Below are positions 7,536 through 16,646 of a stretch of 64,000 nt of DNA, in pieces. The notes below the pieces were generated by a model, which was given only the letters and a program-made list of their open reading frames with translations, made no database searches and was not told the DNA's origin. The position numbers and the translations under genes are program-made. How positions within the stretch are numbered: position 1 is the stretch's first letter; each line of letters begins with the position of its first letter. The stretch is taken from positions 620,001 through 684,000 of the forward strand of contig NZ_JARXVH010000003.1 of the NCBI RefSeq assembly GCF_029892565.1. Direction: 5' to 3'. The DNA comes from Streptomyces pseudovenezuelae (GTDB lineage Bacteria > Actinomycetota > Actinomycetes > Streptomycetales > Streptomycetaceae).

Positions 7536-9044
7536 GTGGATTTGGCTCTGGCGCCGGAGACATTGGCGCGCTGGCAGTTCGGCATCACCACCGTCTACCA
7601 CTTCCTCTTCGTCCCCCTGACGATCTCGCTCGCCGCCCTCACGGCCGGCCTGCAGACCGCCTGGGTGCGCACGGAGAAGGAGAAGTACCTCAGGGCGACC
7701 AAGTTCTGGGGCAAGCTCTTCCTGATCAACATCGCGATGGGTGTCGTCACCGGCATCGTGCAGGAGTTCCAGTTCGGCATGAACTGGTCCGACTACTCGC
7801 GCTTCGTCGGCGACATCTTCGGCGCCCCGCTCGCCTTCGAGGCGCTGATCGCCTTCTTCTTCGAGTCGACCTTCATCGGTCTGTGGATCTTCGGCTGGGA
7901 CAAGCTGCCCAAGAGGATCCATCTGGCCTGCATCTGGATGGTCTCGATCGGCACGATCCTGTCGTCGTACTTCATCCTCGCCGCCAACTCGTGGATGCAG
8001 CACCCCGTCGGCTACCGGATCAACAAGGCCAAGGGGCGTGCCGAACTCACCGACTTCTGGCAGGTGTTGACGCAGAACACCGCGCTGGCCCAGGCGTTCC
8101 ACACGCTCAGCGCGTCCTTCCTGACCGGCGGCGCGTTCATGGTCGGCATCGCGGCCTTCCACCTGTTCCGCAAGAAGCACATCTCCGTGATGAAGAGCTC
8201 GCTGCGGCTCGGCCTGATCACCGTCACCATCGCGGGCCTGCTCACCGCCGTCAGCGGTGACACCCTCGGCAAGGTCATGTTCAAGCAGCAGCCGATGAAG
8301 ATGGCCGCCGCCGAGGCGCTGTGGGACGGCCAGGACTCCGCGCCGTTCTCGATCTTCGCGTACGGCGATGTGAGCAAGGGCCACAACAGCGTCGAGCTGT
8401 CCGTGCCCGGGATACTGTCCTTCCTCGCCGACGACGACTTCAGCTCGTACGTGCCCGGCATCAACGACACCAACAAGGCCGAGCAGGAGAAGTACGGTCC
8501 CGGCGACTACCGGCCCAACATCCCGGTCGCCTTCTGGGCGTTCCGCTGGATGATCGGCTTCGGCATGGCGTCCTTCGCCATCGGCCTGGTGGGACTCTGG
8601 CTGACCCGCAAGAAGTTCATGCTGGCGCAGCACCTGCGGGTCGGCGACGACGAGGTGCCGAACCTGGTCCTCTTCCGCAACAAGGCCCTCAGCCCGAAGC
8701 TCGGCCGGCTCTACTGGCTCGTCGCCATCTGGACCATGGGCTTCCCGCTGATCGCCAACTCCTGGGGCTGGATCTTCACCGAGACGGGCCGACAGCCCTG
8801 GGTCGTCTACGGCGTCCTGCAGACCCGGCACGCGGTCTCCCCCGGGGTCTCCCAGTGGGAGGTCCTCACCTCGATGATCGTCTTCACCTCGCTCTACGCG
8901 ATCCTCGCCGTCATCGAGGTCAAGCTGCTCGTGAAGTACGTCAAGGCCGGGCCCCCCGAACTCACCGAGGCCGACCTCAACCCGCCCACGAAGATCGGCG
9001 GCGACACCCGTGACGCCGACAAGCCGATGGCCTTCTCGTACTAG
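7536..9044 (+). CDS. cydA: Cytochrome bd ubiquinol/menaquinol oxidase subunit I
   Basis: Catalytic subunit of the high-affinity bd terminal oxidase, an integral membrane protein of 502 residues that binds the haems and oxidises quinol. Sequence support: N-terminal ARWQFGITTVYHFLFVPLT with a haem-ligand His, many transmembrane helices, the quinol-binding loop in the middle, and the GRQPWVVYGVLQTRHAVSP motif near the C-terminus. The GTG start at 7536 is set by AAGGAGA upstream. It is the first gene of cydA-cydB-cydCD, behind a Rex operator. The oxidase supports respiration at low oxygen. Confidence 0.97.
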   Translation: MDLALAPETLARWQFGITTVYHFLFVPLTISLAALTAGLQTAWVRTEKEKYLRATKFWGKLFLINIAMGVVTGIVQEFQFGMNWSDYSRFVGDIFGAPLAFEALIAFFFESTFIGLWIFGWDKLPKRIHLACIWMVSIGTILSSYFILAANSWMQHPVGYRINKAKGRAELTDFWQVLTQNTALAQAFHTLSASFLTGGAFMVGIAAFHLFRKKHISVMKSSLRLGLITVTIAGLLTAVSGDTLGKVMFKQQPMKMAAAEALWDGQDSAPFSIFAYGDVSKGHNSVELSVPGILSFLADDDFSSYVPGINDTNKAEQEKYGPGDYRPNIPVAFWAFRWMIGFGMASFAIGLVGLWLTRKKFMLAQHLRVGDDEVPNLVLFRNKALSPKLGRLYWLVAIWTMGFPLIANSWGWIFTETGRQPWVVYGVLQTRHAVSPGVSQWEVLTSMIVFTSLYAILAVIEVKLLVKYVKAGPPELTEADLNPPTKIGGDTRDADKPMAFSY

Positions 9045-9062
9045 GCCCAGGGAGATCGAGTC

Positions 9063-10067
9063 ATGGAACTTCACGACGTCTGGTTCGTCCTCATCGCCGT
9101 CCTGTGGACCGGCTACTTCTTCCTGGAGGGCTTCGACTTCGGGGTCGGCATCCTCACCAAGCTGCTCGCCCGCGACCGGGTCGAGAAGCGGGTGCTGATC
9201 AACACCATCGGACCGGTCTGGGACGGCAACGAGGTGTGGCTGCTCACGGCGGGCGGCGCGACCTTCGCCGCCTTCCCCGAGTGGTACGCCACCCTCTTCT
9301 CCGGCTTCTACCTGCCGCTGTTGCTCATCCTTGTCTGCCTGATCGTGCGCGGTGTCGCCTTCGAGTACCGGGCGAAGCGGCCCGAGGAGGACTGGCAGCG
9401 CAACTGGGAGACCGCGATCTTCTGGACCTCGCTGCTCCCCGCGTTCCTGTGGGGCGTGGCCTTCGGCAACATCGTGCGGGGCGTGAAGATCGACAAGGAC
9501 TTCGAGTACGTCGGCAACCTCGGGGACCTGCTCAACCCCTACGCCCTCCTCGGCGGGTTGGTGACGCTGACGCTGTTCACCTTCCACGGCGCGGTGTTCA
9601 CGGGGCTCAAGACCGTGGGGGACATCCGGGCGCGGGCGCGACGCCTTGCCCTCCAAGTCGGTGTCCTGACCGCCGTACTCGCGCTGGCCTTCCTTCTCTG
9701 GACGCAGGTCGACAACGGTGACGGCAAGAGCCTCGTCGCGCTCGTCGTGGCGGTGGCGGCACTGCTCGCCGCGCTGGGGGCGACCGCGGCCGGGCGTGAG
9801 GGCTGGGCGTTCGCGCTGTCCGGCGTCACGATCGTGGCGGCCGTCGCGATGCTCTTCCTGTCGCTGTTCCCGAACGTCATGCCGTCGTCGCTGAACGAGG
9901 ACTGGAGCCTCACGGTCACCAACGCCTCGTCGAGCCCGTACACCCTGAAGATCATGACCTGGTGCGCGGGCATCGCCACCCCGATCGTCCTGCTCTACCA
10001 GAGCTGGACCTACTGGGTGTTCCGCAAGCGGATCGGTACGCAGCACATCGCAGACGCCGCGCACTGA
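9063..10067 (+). CDS. cydB: Cytochrome bd oxidase subunit II
   Basis: Second integral membrane subunit of the bd oxidase (334 aa, about 8-9 hydrophobic helices). It begins with MELHDVWFVLIAVLWTGYFF and carries the family motif FLEGFDFGVGIL and the WDGNEVWLLTAGGA stretch. The ATG follows GGGAGATCGAGTC and lies 18 bp after cydA, so the two are cotranscribed. The operon continues into cydCD after a 50-bp gap containing parS. Confidence 0.97.
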   Translation: MELHDVWFVLIAVLWTGYFFLEGFDFGVGILTKLLARDRVEKRVLINTIGPVWDGNEVWLLTAGGATFAAFPEWYATLFSGFYLPLLLILVCLIVRGVAFEYRAKRPEEDWQRNWETAIFWTSLLPAFLWGVAFGNIVRGVKIDKDFEYVGNLGDLLNPYALLGGLVTLTLFTFHGAVFTGLKTVGDIRARARRLALQVGVLTAVLALAFLLWTQVDNGDGKSLVALVVAVAALLAALGATAAGREGWAFALSGVTIVAAVAMLFLSLFPNVMPSSLNEDWSLTVTNASSSPYTLKIMTWCAGIATPIVLLYQSWTYWVFRKRIGTQHIADAAH

Positions 10068-10076
10068 GTCCGAGGT

Positions 10077-10104
10077 GGGGCATGTTTCACGTGAAACATG
10101 CCCC
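10077..10104. repeat. 28-bp perfect palindrome centred on parS, between cydB and cydCD
   Basis: The parS core (10084-10097) is extended on both sides by complementary bases (GGGGCAT on the left, ATGCCCC on the right), giving an uninterrupted 28-bp palindrome. As RNA it could form a GC-capped hairpin 9 bp after the cydB stop, so it might attenuate transcription into cydCD as well as bind ParB. Confidence 0.75.
10084..10097. other. parS: parS centromere site
   Basis: GTTTCACGTGAAAC matches exactly the 14-bp parS consensus bound by Streptomyces ParB. parS sites cluster around oriC and organise the chromosome for segregation during sporulation. This one lies between cydB and cydCD. Confidence 0.93.
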
Positions 10105-10117
10105 TTGAGAAGAGGGT

Positions 10118-13100
10118 GTGTTTCACGTGAAACCGATCGACCCGCGTCTGCTCCGATACGCCCGCGCCACCCGCCTGTTCATGATGGCGGTCGTCGTTCT
10201 CGGTGCCGTCGGGGCGGCGTTGGTGATCGCCCAGGCGATGCTCATCGCCGAGCTCGTGGTCGGCGCCTTCCAGCACGGAATGTCGGTCGCTGAACTCCGC
10301 ACTCCCCTGCTGCTGTTGGCGTCGGTCGCCGTCGGCCGCGCGCTGGTCGCCTGGCTCACGGAACTCGCCGCGCATCGCGCCAGCGCGGCGGTGAAGTCGG
10401 AGCTGCGGGGACGGCTGCTGGAGCGGTCCGTGGCCCTCGGCCCCGGGTGGCTGAGCGGGCAGCGGACCGGATCACTGGTCGCCCTCGCCACCCGTGGTGT
10501 CGACGCCCTCGACGACTACTTCTCGCGCTATCTCCCGCAGTTGGGCCTCGCGGTGGTCGTCCCGGTGGCGGTGCTGGCCCGGATCGTCACCGAGGACTGG
10601 GTCTCGGCGGCGATCATCGTCGGGACCCTGCCGCTGATCCCCGTCTTCATGATCCTGATCGGCTGGGCCACACAGTCCCGGATGGACCGTCAGTGGAGGC
10701 TGCTGTCCCGGCTCTCCGGGCACTTCTTGGACGTCGTGGCGGGACTGCCGACCCTCAAGGTGTTCGGGCGGGCCAAGGCGCAAGCCGACTCGATCCGCCG
10801 CATCACCGGCGAGTACCGGCTGGCGACCATGCGGACGCTCCGGATCGCCTTCATCTCGTCCTTCGCGCTGGAACTGCTCGCGACACTCTCGGTGGCGCTG
10901 GTCGCCGTCACGATCGGCATGCGCCTGGTCCACGGCGACATGGACCTGTACGTCGGTCTGGTCGTCCTCGTCCTCGCGCCCGAGGCGTATCTGCCGCTGC
11001 GCCAGGTCGGCGCCCAGTACCACGCGGCGGCGGAGGGGCTGGCCGCGGCCGAGGAGATCTTCGCGGTGCTGGAGACGCCGGTGCCGGCCTCGGGGACGGG
11101 GGCCGTGCCGGTCGGCGGCATCACCTTTCAGGGAGTGACGGTCCGGTACCCCGGGCGGGCCGAGGACGCCGTGTCGGACGCGTCCTTCACCGTCGAGCCC
11201 GGGGAGACGGTCGCGCTCGTCGGGCCGAGCGGCGCGGGCAAGACGACGCTGCTGAACGTACTGCTGGGCTTCGTGCCGGCCACCGAGGGGCGGGTCCTGG
11301 TCGGCGGCACCGATCTCGCCGACATCGATCCGCAGCAGTGGCGGTCGCGCATCGCCTGGGTGCCGCAGCGCCCGCAGCTGTTCGCCGGGACCATCGCCGA
11401 GAACGTGCGGCTGACGCGTCCCGACGCCGACGAGGCCGCCGTGCGGCGGGCGTTGGCGGATGCCGGGGCGCTGGAGTTCGTGGACGCGCTGCCCGAGGGC
11501 GTCGACACCGCGCTCGGTGAGGACGGGACGGGGCTGTCCGCCGGGCAGCGGCAACGGCTCGCGCTGGCCCGGGCGTTCCTCGCGGACCGGCCCGTGCTGC
11601 TGCTCGACGAGCCGACGGCGGCGCTGGACGGGGCCACCGAGGCCGAGGTCGTGGCGTCGGTACGGCGGCTGGCGGTGGGGCGGACCGTGCTGCTGGTCGT
11701 ACACAGGCCGGCGCTCCTCGGCGTGGCCGACCGGGTGGTGCGGCTGGCGGCACCCGCGGCCACCGCTCCCCTGGACGCCGGGCCCAGGACTGCCGAGGCC
11801 CGGCCGATCGAGACCGCTGCCGTCACCGACGAAGCCGAGACGGAGACGACCGGGCCGACGGCGGACACCCGCGGTGTCCTCGCCCGCGTCCGTGCCATGT
11901 CCGGCCCCCGCCGTGGCCGCCTCCTGCTCGCCCTGCTGCTCGGAAGCCTCGCCACCGGCAGTGCCGTCTGGCTCATGGCGACCTCGGGATGGCTGATCTC
12001 GCGGGCCTCGCAGCAGCCGCCGGTGCTGTATCTGATGGTGGCCGTGACGGCGACCAGGGCGTTCGGGATCGGCCGGGCCGTCTTCCGGTACGCCGAGCGG
12101 CTCGTGTCCCACGACGCCGTCCTGCGGATGCTCGCCGACACCCGGGTCGCCGTCTACCGGCGCCTGGAGCGGCTGGCGCCCGCCGGGCTGCGCCGCACCC
12201 GCCGGGGCGACCTGCTGTCCCGGCTGGTCGCCGACGTGGACGCCCTCCAGGACTACTGGCTGCGCTGGCTGTTGCCCGCCGGTGCCGCCGTCGCGGTGTC
12301 CGCCGCGTCCGTCGGCTTCACGGCCTGGCTGCTGCCCGAGGCCGGTGCCGCGCTCGCCGTCGGCCTGCTCGCCGCCGGCGCCGGCGTCCCGCTGCTCACC
12401 GGCGCGGTGGCCCGACGCGCCGAGCACCGGCTGGCCCCCGCCCGCGGAGAGCTGGCGACCCGGGTGACCGATCTGCTCACCGGCACCGCCGAGTTGACCG
12501 TCGCCGGCGCCCTGCCCGCCCGCACCGCCGAGACCCGCCGGGCCGACGGCGCACTCACCCGGATCGCCTCACGCGCCGCGGCGGCCACCGCCCTCGGCGA
12601 CGGACTCACCGCCCTGATCTCGGGCCTGACCGTTGCCGCCACCGCCCTGGTCGGCGCCCAGGGCGTCGCCGACGGACGGCTCGCCGGCGTGGCCATGGCC
12701 GTCGTCGTCCTCACCTCGCTCGCCGCCTTCGAGGCCGTCCTCGGCCTCCCGCTCGCCGTGCGCTACCGGCAGCGCGTGCACCGCAGCGCGGAGCGCGTGT
12801 ACGAGGTTCTGGACGCGCCCGAGCCGGTACGGGAGCCGGAGCGGCCCCGACAGGCGCCCGCCTCGCCGTTCCCGGTCGCCCTCAAGGGCCTGGCCGCGCG
12901 GCACGACGGACAGGACCGGGACGCCCTCGCCGGCCTCGACCTGACCCTCGACGAGGGGCGCAGGATCGCCGTGGTCGGGCCGTCCGGTTCCGGCAAGACG
13001 ACGCTGGCGCAGGTGCTGCTGCGGTTCCTGGACCCGGAGGCGGGCTCGTACACGCTGGCCGGGGTGGACGCGTACGCCCTCGACGGCGACGACGTACGAC

Positions 13101-13702
13101 GGCTGGTCGGGCTGTGCGCCCAGGACGCGCACCTCTTCGACAGTTCGGTGCGCGAGAACCTGCTCCTCGCCAGGAAGGACGCCACCGAGGACGAGCTGCG
13201 CGACGCCCTGCGGCGGGCCCGGCTCCTCGACTGGGCCGACGGCCTGCCCGACGGGCTCGACACACTGGTCGGCGAGCACGGGGCCCGGCTGTCGGGCGGC
13301 CAGCGCCAGCGGCTGGCCCTGGCCCGCGCGCTCCTCGCCGACTTCCCCGTCCTCGTCCTCGACGAGCCCGCCGAGCACCTCGACCTGCCCACCGCCGACG
13401 CCCTCACCGCCGATCTGCTGGCCGCCACCGAGGGCCGTACGACCCTCCTCATCACCCACCGTCTCGCCGGACTGGAGTCCGTGGACGAGGTGGTCGTCCT
13501 GGGCGAGGGGCGTGTCGTGCAGCGGGGGACGTACGTGGAACTGGCCGCGGTGGAGGGGCCGTTGCGGGCGATGGCGGAACGGGAGGCGGAGACGGAGGTG
13601 TTGGTGGGGGCGGTGAGTACGTCGGCGGGTATGTCGGCGAGGGCGTCAGGAAGCGGTAGGTCGATGAGCGGGACAGCGCCCGCGCTCGACTTTCCGGGAT
13701 GA
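10118..13702 (+). CDS. cydCD: CydDC thiol/haem ABC exporter, fused CydD-CydC
   Basis: A single 1194-residue protein joining two half-transporters that assemble cytochrome bd by exporting thiols or handling haem at the membrane. Each half has a six-helix ABC exporter domain followed by an ATPase. The first Walker A, GPSGAGKTTLL, is near residue 370 with signature LSAGQRQRLALARA and Walker B LLLDEPTAALD. The second, GPSGSGKTTLA, is near residue 955 with signature LSGGQRQRLALARA and VLDEPAEHLD. The fused form is common in actinobacteria; E. coli has separate genes. The GTG start codon at 10118 overlaps the second parS site, so the N-terminus (MFHVK) is partly dictated by it. Confidence 0.95.
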   Translation: MFHVKPIDPRLLRYARATRLFMMAVVVLGAVGAALVIAQAMLIAELVVGAFQHGMSVAELRTPLLLLASVAVGRALVAWLTELAAHRASAAVKSELRGRLLERSVALGPGWLSGQRTGSLVALATRGVDALDDYFSRYLPQLGLAVVVPVAVLARIVTEDWVSAAIIVGTLPLIPVFMILIGWATQSRMDRQWRLLSRLSGHFLDVVAGLPTLKVFGRAKAQADSIRRITGEYRLATMRTLRIAFISSFALELLATLSVALVAVTIGMRLVHGDMDLYVGLVVLVLAPEAYLPLRQVGAQYHAAAEGLAAAEEIFAVLETPVPASGTGAVPVGGITFQGVTVRYPGRAEDAVSDASFTVEPGETVALVGPSGAGKTTLLNVLLGFVPATEGRVLVGGTDLADIDPQQWRSRIAWVPQRPQLFAGTIAENVRLTRPDADEAAVRRALADAGALEFVDALPEGVDTALGEDGTGLSAGQRQRLALARAFLADRPVLLLDEPTAALDGATEAEVVASVRRLAVGRTVLLVVHRPALLGVADRVVRLAAPAATAPLDAGPRTAEARPIETAAVTDEAETETTGPTADTRGVLARVRAMSGPRRGRLLLALLLGSLATGSAVWLMATSGWLISRASQQPPVLYLMVAVTATRAFGIGRAVFRYAERLVSHDAVLRMLADTRVAVYRRLERLAPAGLRRTRRGDLLSRLVADVDALQDYWLRWLLPAGAAVAVSAASVGFTAWLLPEAGAALAVGLLAAGAGVPLLTGAVARRAEHRLAPARGELATRVTDLLTGTAELTVAGALPARTAETRRADGALTRIASRAAAATALGDGLTALISGLTVAATALVGAQGVADGRLAGVAMAVVVLTSLAAFEAVLGLPLAVRYRQRVHRSAERVYEVLDAPEPVREPERPRQAPASPFPVALKGLAARHDGQDRDALAGLDLTLDEGRRIAVVGPSGSGKTTLAQVLLRFLDPEAGSYTLAGVDAYALDGDDVRRLVGLCAQDAHLFDSSVRENLLLARKDATEDELRDALRRARLLDWADGLPDGLDTLVGEHGARLSGGQRQRLALARALLADFPVLVLDEPAEHLDLPTADALTADLLAATEGRTTLLITHRLAGLESVDEVVVLGEGRVVQRGTYVELAAVEGPLRAMAEREAETEVLVGAVSTSAGMSARASGSGRSMSGTAPALDFPG
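10120..10133. other. parS: parS centromere site overlapping the cydCD start codon
   Basis: Second exact GTTTCACGTGAAAC, 36 bp after the first. It begins at the last base of the GTG start and encodes codons 2-5 of CydCD. ParB bound here would sit directly on the translation-initiation region. Confidence 0.93.
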
Positions 13703-13725
13703 AAGGGACTAATTAGGCTCAGGGC

Positions 13726-15414
13726 ATGCCCGCTCTCCCGTCTTCCGGTCAGACAGCGCCGTCCGGCCCCGGCCTGCCCGCCGACCTGGCTGCGCGGGTG
13801 CCGCAGTTGCTGGAGGCGATGCGGTCCGTCGGCAGTGGGCTCGAACTGCACTCCACGCTGGACCGGATCTGTGCGACCGCGGCGGCTCTGACCGGCGCCC
13901 GGTACGCGGCCATCGGGGTCGTCGACGAGGAGTGCGAGGGGCTCACCGACTTCGTCCGTCACGGGGTCGACGAGGCGACCGCCCGGCGCATCGGGCGGTT
14001 GCCCGACGGGCGCAAGGGGCTGCTGGGGGCGCTCATCCGCGATCCGGAGCCGGTGCGGCTCGCGGACCTGACGACGGATCCACGCTGCTGCGGCTTCCCC
14101 GAGCACCATCCGCCGATGCGCGCCTTCCTGGGCCTGCCCATCCGGGTCCGGGGCGAGATCTTCGGGAACCTCTATCTGGCCGAGAAGCGGGACCGGGAGC
14201 CGTTCGACGACGGTGACCTCGACCTGGTGCGGGTGCTGGCCACGGAGGCGGGTATCGCCATCGGCAACGCCCGGCTGTACGAGGCCGCCCAGCAGCGGGA
14301 GCGCTGGATCGACGGCTCGGTCGCCGTGACCACGGCCCTGCTGTCCGGCGGTGACGCGGAGGACGCCCTCCAGGTCGTCGCGGAGCAGGCCCGCCGGCTG
14401 TCGGGAGCCGCGGCCGGGATCGTGCTGCTGCCCGCCGACGAGGGCGGCCTGGAGATCGTCGCCGTGGCCGCCGAGGCGCCCTCGGGTCAGCTCGGCCGGG
14501 TCGTCCCGCCCGAGAGCGAGATCGTCGCCGAACTCCTCGCCGGGCGGGCCGTGTTCGTGGAGGACGCCGGCACCGACCCGCGCATCCTGACGGGGCTCGC
14601 GCGCGACTACGGGCCGATCATGATGCTGCCGCTGCAGAGCGACGGCCGGGTCCTGGGCGGTCTCGTCATGCCCCGGGAGCGCGGCGGGCACCCGTTCACG
14701 GAGACGGAGCGCGTCCTCGGCACCCAGTTCGCCTCGCAGGCCGCGCTCGCACTGAAGATGGCCGACGCCCAACGCGACCGGGAGCGGCTCGCGGTCTACG
14801 AGGACCGCGACCGTATCGCCCGTGACCTGCACGATCTCGTCATCCAGCGGCTGTTCGCGACGGGCATGATGCTGGAGAGCGCCCAGCGCGGGGCGGTCGT
14901 GCCGGAGGTGCGGGACGGGGTCGGCAAGGCCGTCGGCGAACTCGACGTCACCATCCAGGAGATCCGCACCGCGATCTTCGCGCTCCAACAGGGGCCCGCC
15001 GAGGCGCCGTCGGGGCTGCGCACGCGGGTGCTGCGCGAGATCAACATGGCCGCCGTGCCGCTCGGCTTCAGGCCCGCGCACCGCTTCGTCGGCCCGGTCG
15101 ACACCGTCGTCGGCGACCTGACCGGCAAGAACCTCATCGCCGCCCTGCGCGAGGCCCTCTCCAACGCCTTCCGGCACGCCGGGGCATCCCGGATCGACGT
15201 CGTGGTCGACGCGACGGCGACGCTGCCGGACGGGCGCCCCGGCGTCCGCCTGACGGTCGCGGACGACGGCGTCGGCATCCCCGAGGGCGGTCGCCGCAGC
15301 GGCCTGAAGAACCTCAAGCGCCGGGCCGAGTCGCTCGGCGGCGACAGCCGGCACGGGCCGGGCATCGGCGAGAACGGCGGCGGCACGACGGTGGTGTGGC
15401 AGGCGCCGTACTGA
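13726..15414 (+). CDS. GAF-GAF sensor histidine kinase, DevS/DosT-like
   Basis: Soluble 562-residue kinase with two tandem GAF domains (about 20-175 and 190-350), a HisKA_3 motif (DRIARDLHDLVIQRLF, phospho-His 369) and a HATPase domain (REALSNAFRHAG, DDGVGI, GLKNLKRRAESLGG). The first GAF domain has FPEHHPPMRAFLGLPIRVRG (His127/His128). From memory this resembles the haem-ligand region of the mycobacterial DevS/DosT oxygen and NO sensors. No response regulator gene is adjacent, so it is an orphan. The gene starts 24 bp after cydCD, which suggests readthrough from the Rex-controlled operon and a respiratory or redox signal. Confidence 0.9.
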   Translation: MPALPSSGQTAPSGPGLPADLAARVPQLLEAMRSVGSGLELHSTLDRICATAAALTGARYAAIGVVDEECEGLTDFVRHGVDEATARRIGRLPDGRKGLLGALIRDPEPVRLADLTTDPRCCGFPEHHPPMRAFLGLPIRVRGEIFGNLYLAEKRDREPFDDGDLDLVRVLATEAGIAIGNARLYEAAQQRERWIDGSVAVTTALLSGGDAEDALQVVAEQARRLSGAAAGIVLLPADEGGLEIVAVAAEAPSGQLGRVVPPESEIVAELLAGRAVFVEDAGTDPRILTGLARDYGPIMMLPLQSDGRVLGGLVMPRERGGHPFTETERVLGTQFASQAALALKMADAQRDRERLAVYEDRDRIARDLHDLVIQRLFATGMMLESAQRGAVVPEVRDGVGKAVGELDVTIQEIRTAIFALQQGPAEAPSGLRTRVLREINMAAVPLGFRPAHRFVGPVDTVVGDLTGKNLIAALREALSNAFRHAGASRIDVVVDATATLPDGRPGVRLTVADDGVGIPEGGRRSGLKNLKRRAESLGGDSRHGPGIGENGGGTTVVWQAPY

Positions 15415-15429
15415 CACCGACAAGGGCCG

Positions 15430-15448
15430 CACTGACTCGCCGTCAGTG
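15430..15448 (+). terminator. Weak hairpin after the sensor kinase gene
   Basis: CACTGAC and GTCAGTG form a 7-bp stem with a 5-nt loop, 16 bp after the kinase stop and without a T-run. It may mark the end of the cyd-kinase transcript. Confidence 0.4.
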
Positions 15449-15527
15449 ACCCGTGTGCAGCAACCTGTCCCCCAGGCGTACGCCTTGAACAGGCCAGGTA
15501 CCGGACGTTCGGGTCACGATCGCTGGC

Positions 15528-16604
15528 ATGGGCTCACCTCGCCGTCACCCCTTGCTCGTTCCGGCTCTGATGTGCGCGTTGGCGGTGCTGGCGGCGCGGG
15601 CCACGGCGGCCGACGGCGAGTCCGGCGACGGTCCGGGTGCGGAGACGGGCGCCGGCGACATGAGCGTCAGCGCTCAGGTGGCCCGGCTCTACGAGGACGC
15701 GGCGGTGGCGACCCGGCAGTACGAGGCGGGCCGGCAGCAGGCGGAGGTGCAGCGGGCGCGGGCGCAGCGGGCCGAGGAACTGTTGGACCGGGAGCGGCGG
15801 GAGATCGCCGTGCTGCACGAGGATCTGGGCCGGATCGCACGCGCCCAGTACCGCGACGGCGGGGGTCTGCCGATGGCCGCGCAGATCGTCCTCGCCAGCA
15901 GTCCGGACGAGCTGATGCGAGGTCAGCACGTCTTCTCGCAGGTGAACCTGGCCGTCGGCAACGCGCTCGACAAGAGCCGGCGGGCCGAGGTCCGGCTCAC
16001 CGCCGACAAGACGAAGGCGGCGACGGCCTGGCGGACGCTGGAGAGTCGCAGCACCCAACTCGCCGCCGTGAAGAACACCATCCAGAGCAAGCTCGACGAG
16101 GTGCGGGGGCAGTTGCAGGGCCAGGCTGACGTCTCGGTCGCGGCGGGCGCCTGCCGGGGCGCGGTCCGGCTCGACCAGCCCCCGACGCAGGTGACGGGCG
16201 CGTGGGTGACGCCCGTGGAGACGTACGAACTGTCCGCGGGCTTCGGCAGCGGCGGCGCCCGGTGGGCCAACCGGCACACCGGGCAGGACTTCGCGGTACC
16301 GATCGGGACGCCGGTGCGGGCGGCTGGCTCGGGACGGGTGGTGAAGGTGTCCTGCGGGGGAGCCTTCGGGATCGAGATCGTGCTCGAACATCCGGGCGGC
16401 TACTACACGCAGTACGCCCATCTCGCTGCCGTCACCGTCGACCAGGGCGAGCGCGTGGCCGCCGGCCAGTGGATCGGCCAGTCGGGCACCTCAGGCAACT
16501 CCACCGGCCCCCACCTGCACTTCGAGGTACGGGTCACACCGGAACTTGGCTCGGCGGTGGACCCGGTGCCATGGCTGGCGGCACGGGGCGTGCCGGTCGG
16601 CTGA
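15528..16604 (+). CDS. Secreted M23-family peptidoglycan metallopeptidase with coiled-coil
   Basis: Exported cell-wall hydrolase or regulator (358 aa). It has a basic N-terminus and hydrophobic signal segment (PLLVPALMCALAVLAARATA). A long charged coiled coil rich in Arg, Gln and Glu follows (about residues 45-190). The C-terminal LytM/M23 domain has the Zn-ligand motifs HTGQDFAVP and GPHLHFEV and a YYTQYAHLA loop. The metal ligands are intact, so it should be an active endopeptidase, unlike degenerate NlpD-type activators. The layout resembles NlpC/EnvC-like division hydrolases. The ATG start has no obvious ribosome site. Confidence 0.9.
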   Translation: MGSPRRHPLLVPALMCALAVLAARATAADGESGDGPGAETGAGDMSVSAQVARLYEDAAVATRQYEAGRQQAEVQRARAQRAEELLDRERREIAVLHEDLGRIARAQYRDGGGLPMAAQIVLASSPDELMRGQHVFSQVNLAVGNALDKSRRAEVRLTADKTKAATAWRTLESRSTQLAAVKNTIQSKLDEVRGQLQGQADVSVAAGACRGAVRLDQPPTQVTGAWVTPVETYELSAGFGSGGARWANRHTGQDFAVPIGTPVRAAGSGRVVKVSCGGAFGIEIVLEHPGGYYTQYAHLAAVTVDQGERVAAGQWIGQSGTSGNSTGPHLHFEVRVTPELGSAVDPVPWLAARGVPVG

Positions 16605-16646
16605 GCCCGCCGTGGCCACGCCCGCATCCCCGCCGTATCCGCCGAA

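Noticed and set aside
7275..10064. A 929-codon open frame on the minus strand opposite cydA and cydB
   Set aside because: It is antisense to two certain genes, has a low-complexity Asp/Glu/Gly/Arg-rich translation typical of GC-rich shadow frames, and has no ribosome site.
10472..15432. Long minus-strand open frames opposite cydCD and the GAF kinase
   Set aside because: Antisense to genes with clear family motifs; the translations are Arg/Gly/Pro-rich shadows of the high GC3 codons.
15415..15527. Possible c-di-AMP (ydaO-type) riboswitch before the M23 peptidase gene
   Set aside because: Streptomyces cell-wall hydrolase genes often carry it, but none of its conserved blocks is seen in these 113 bases.
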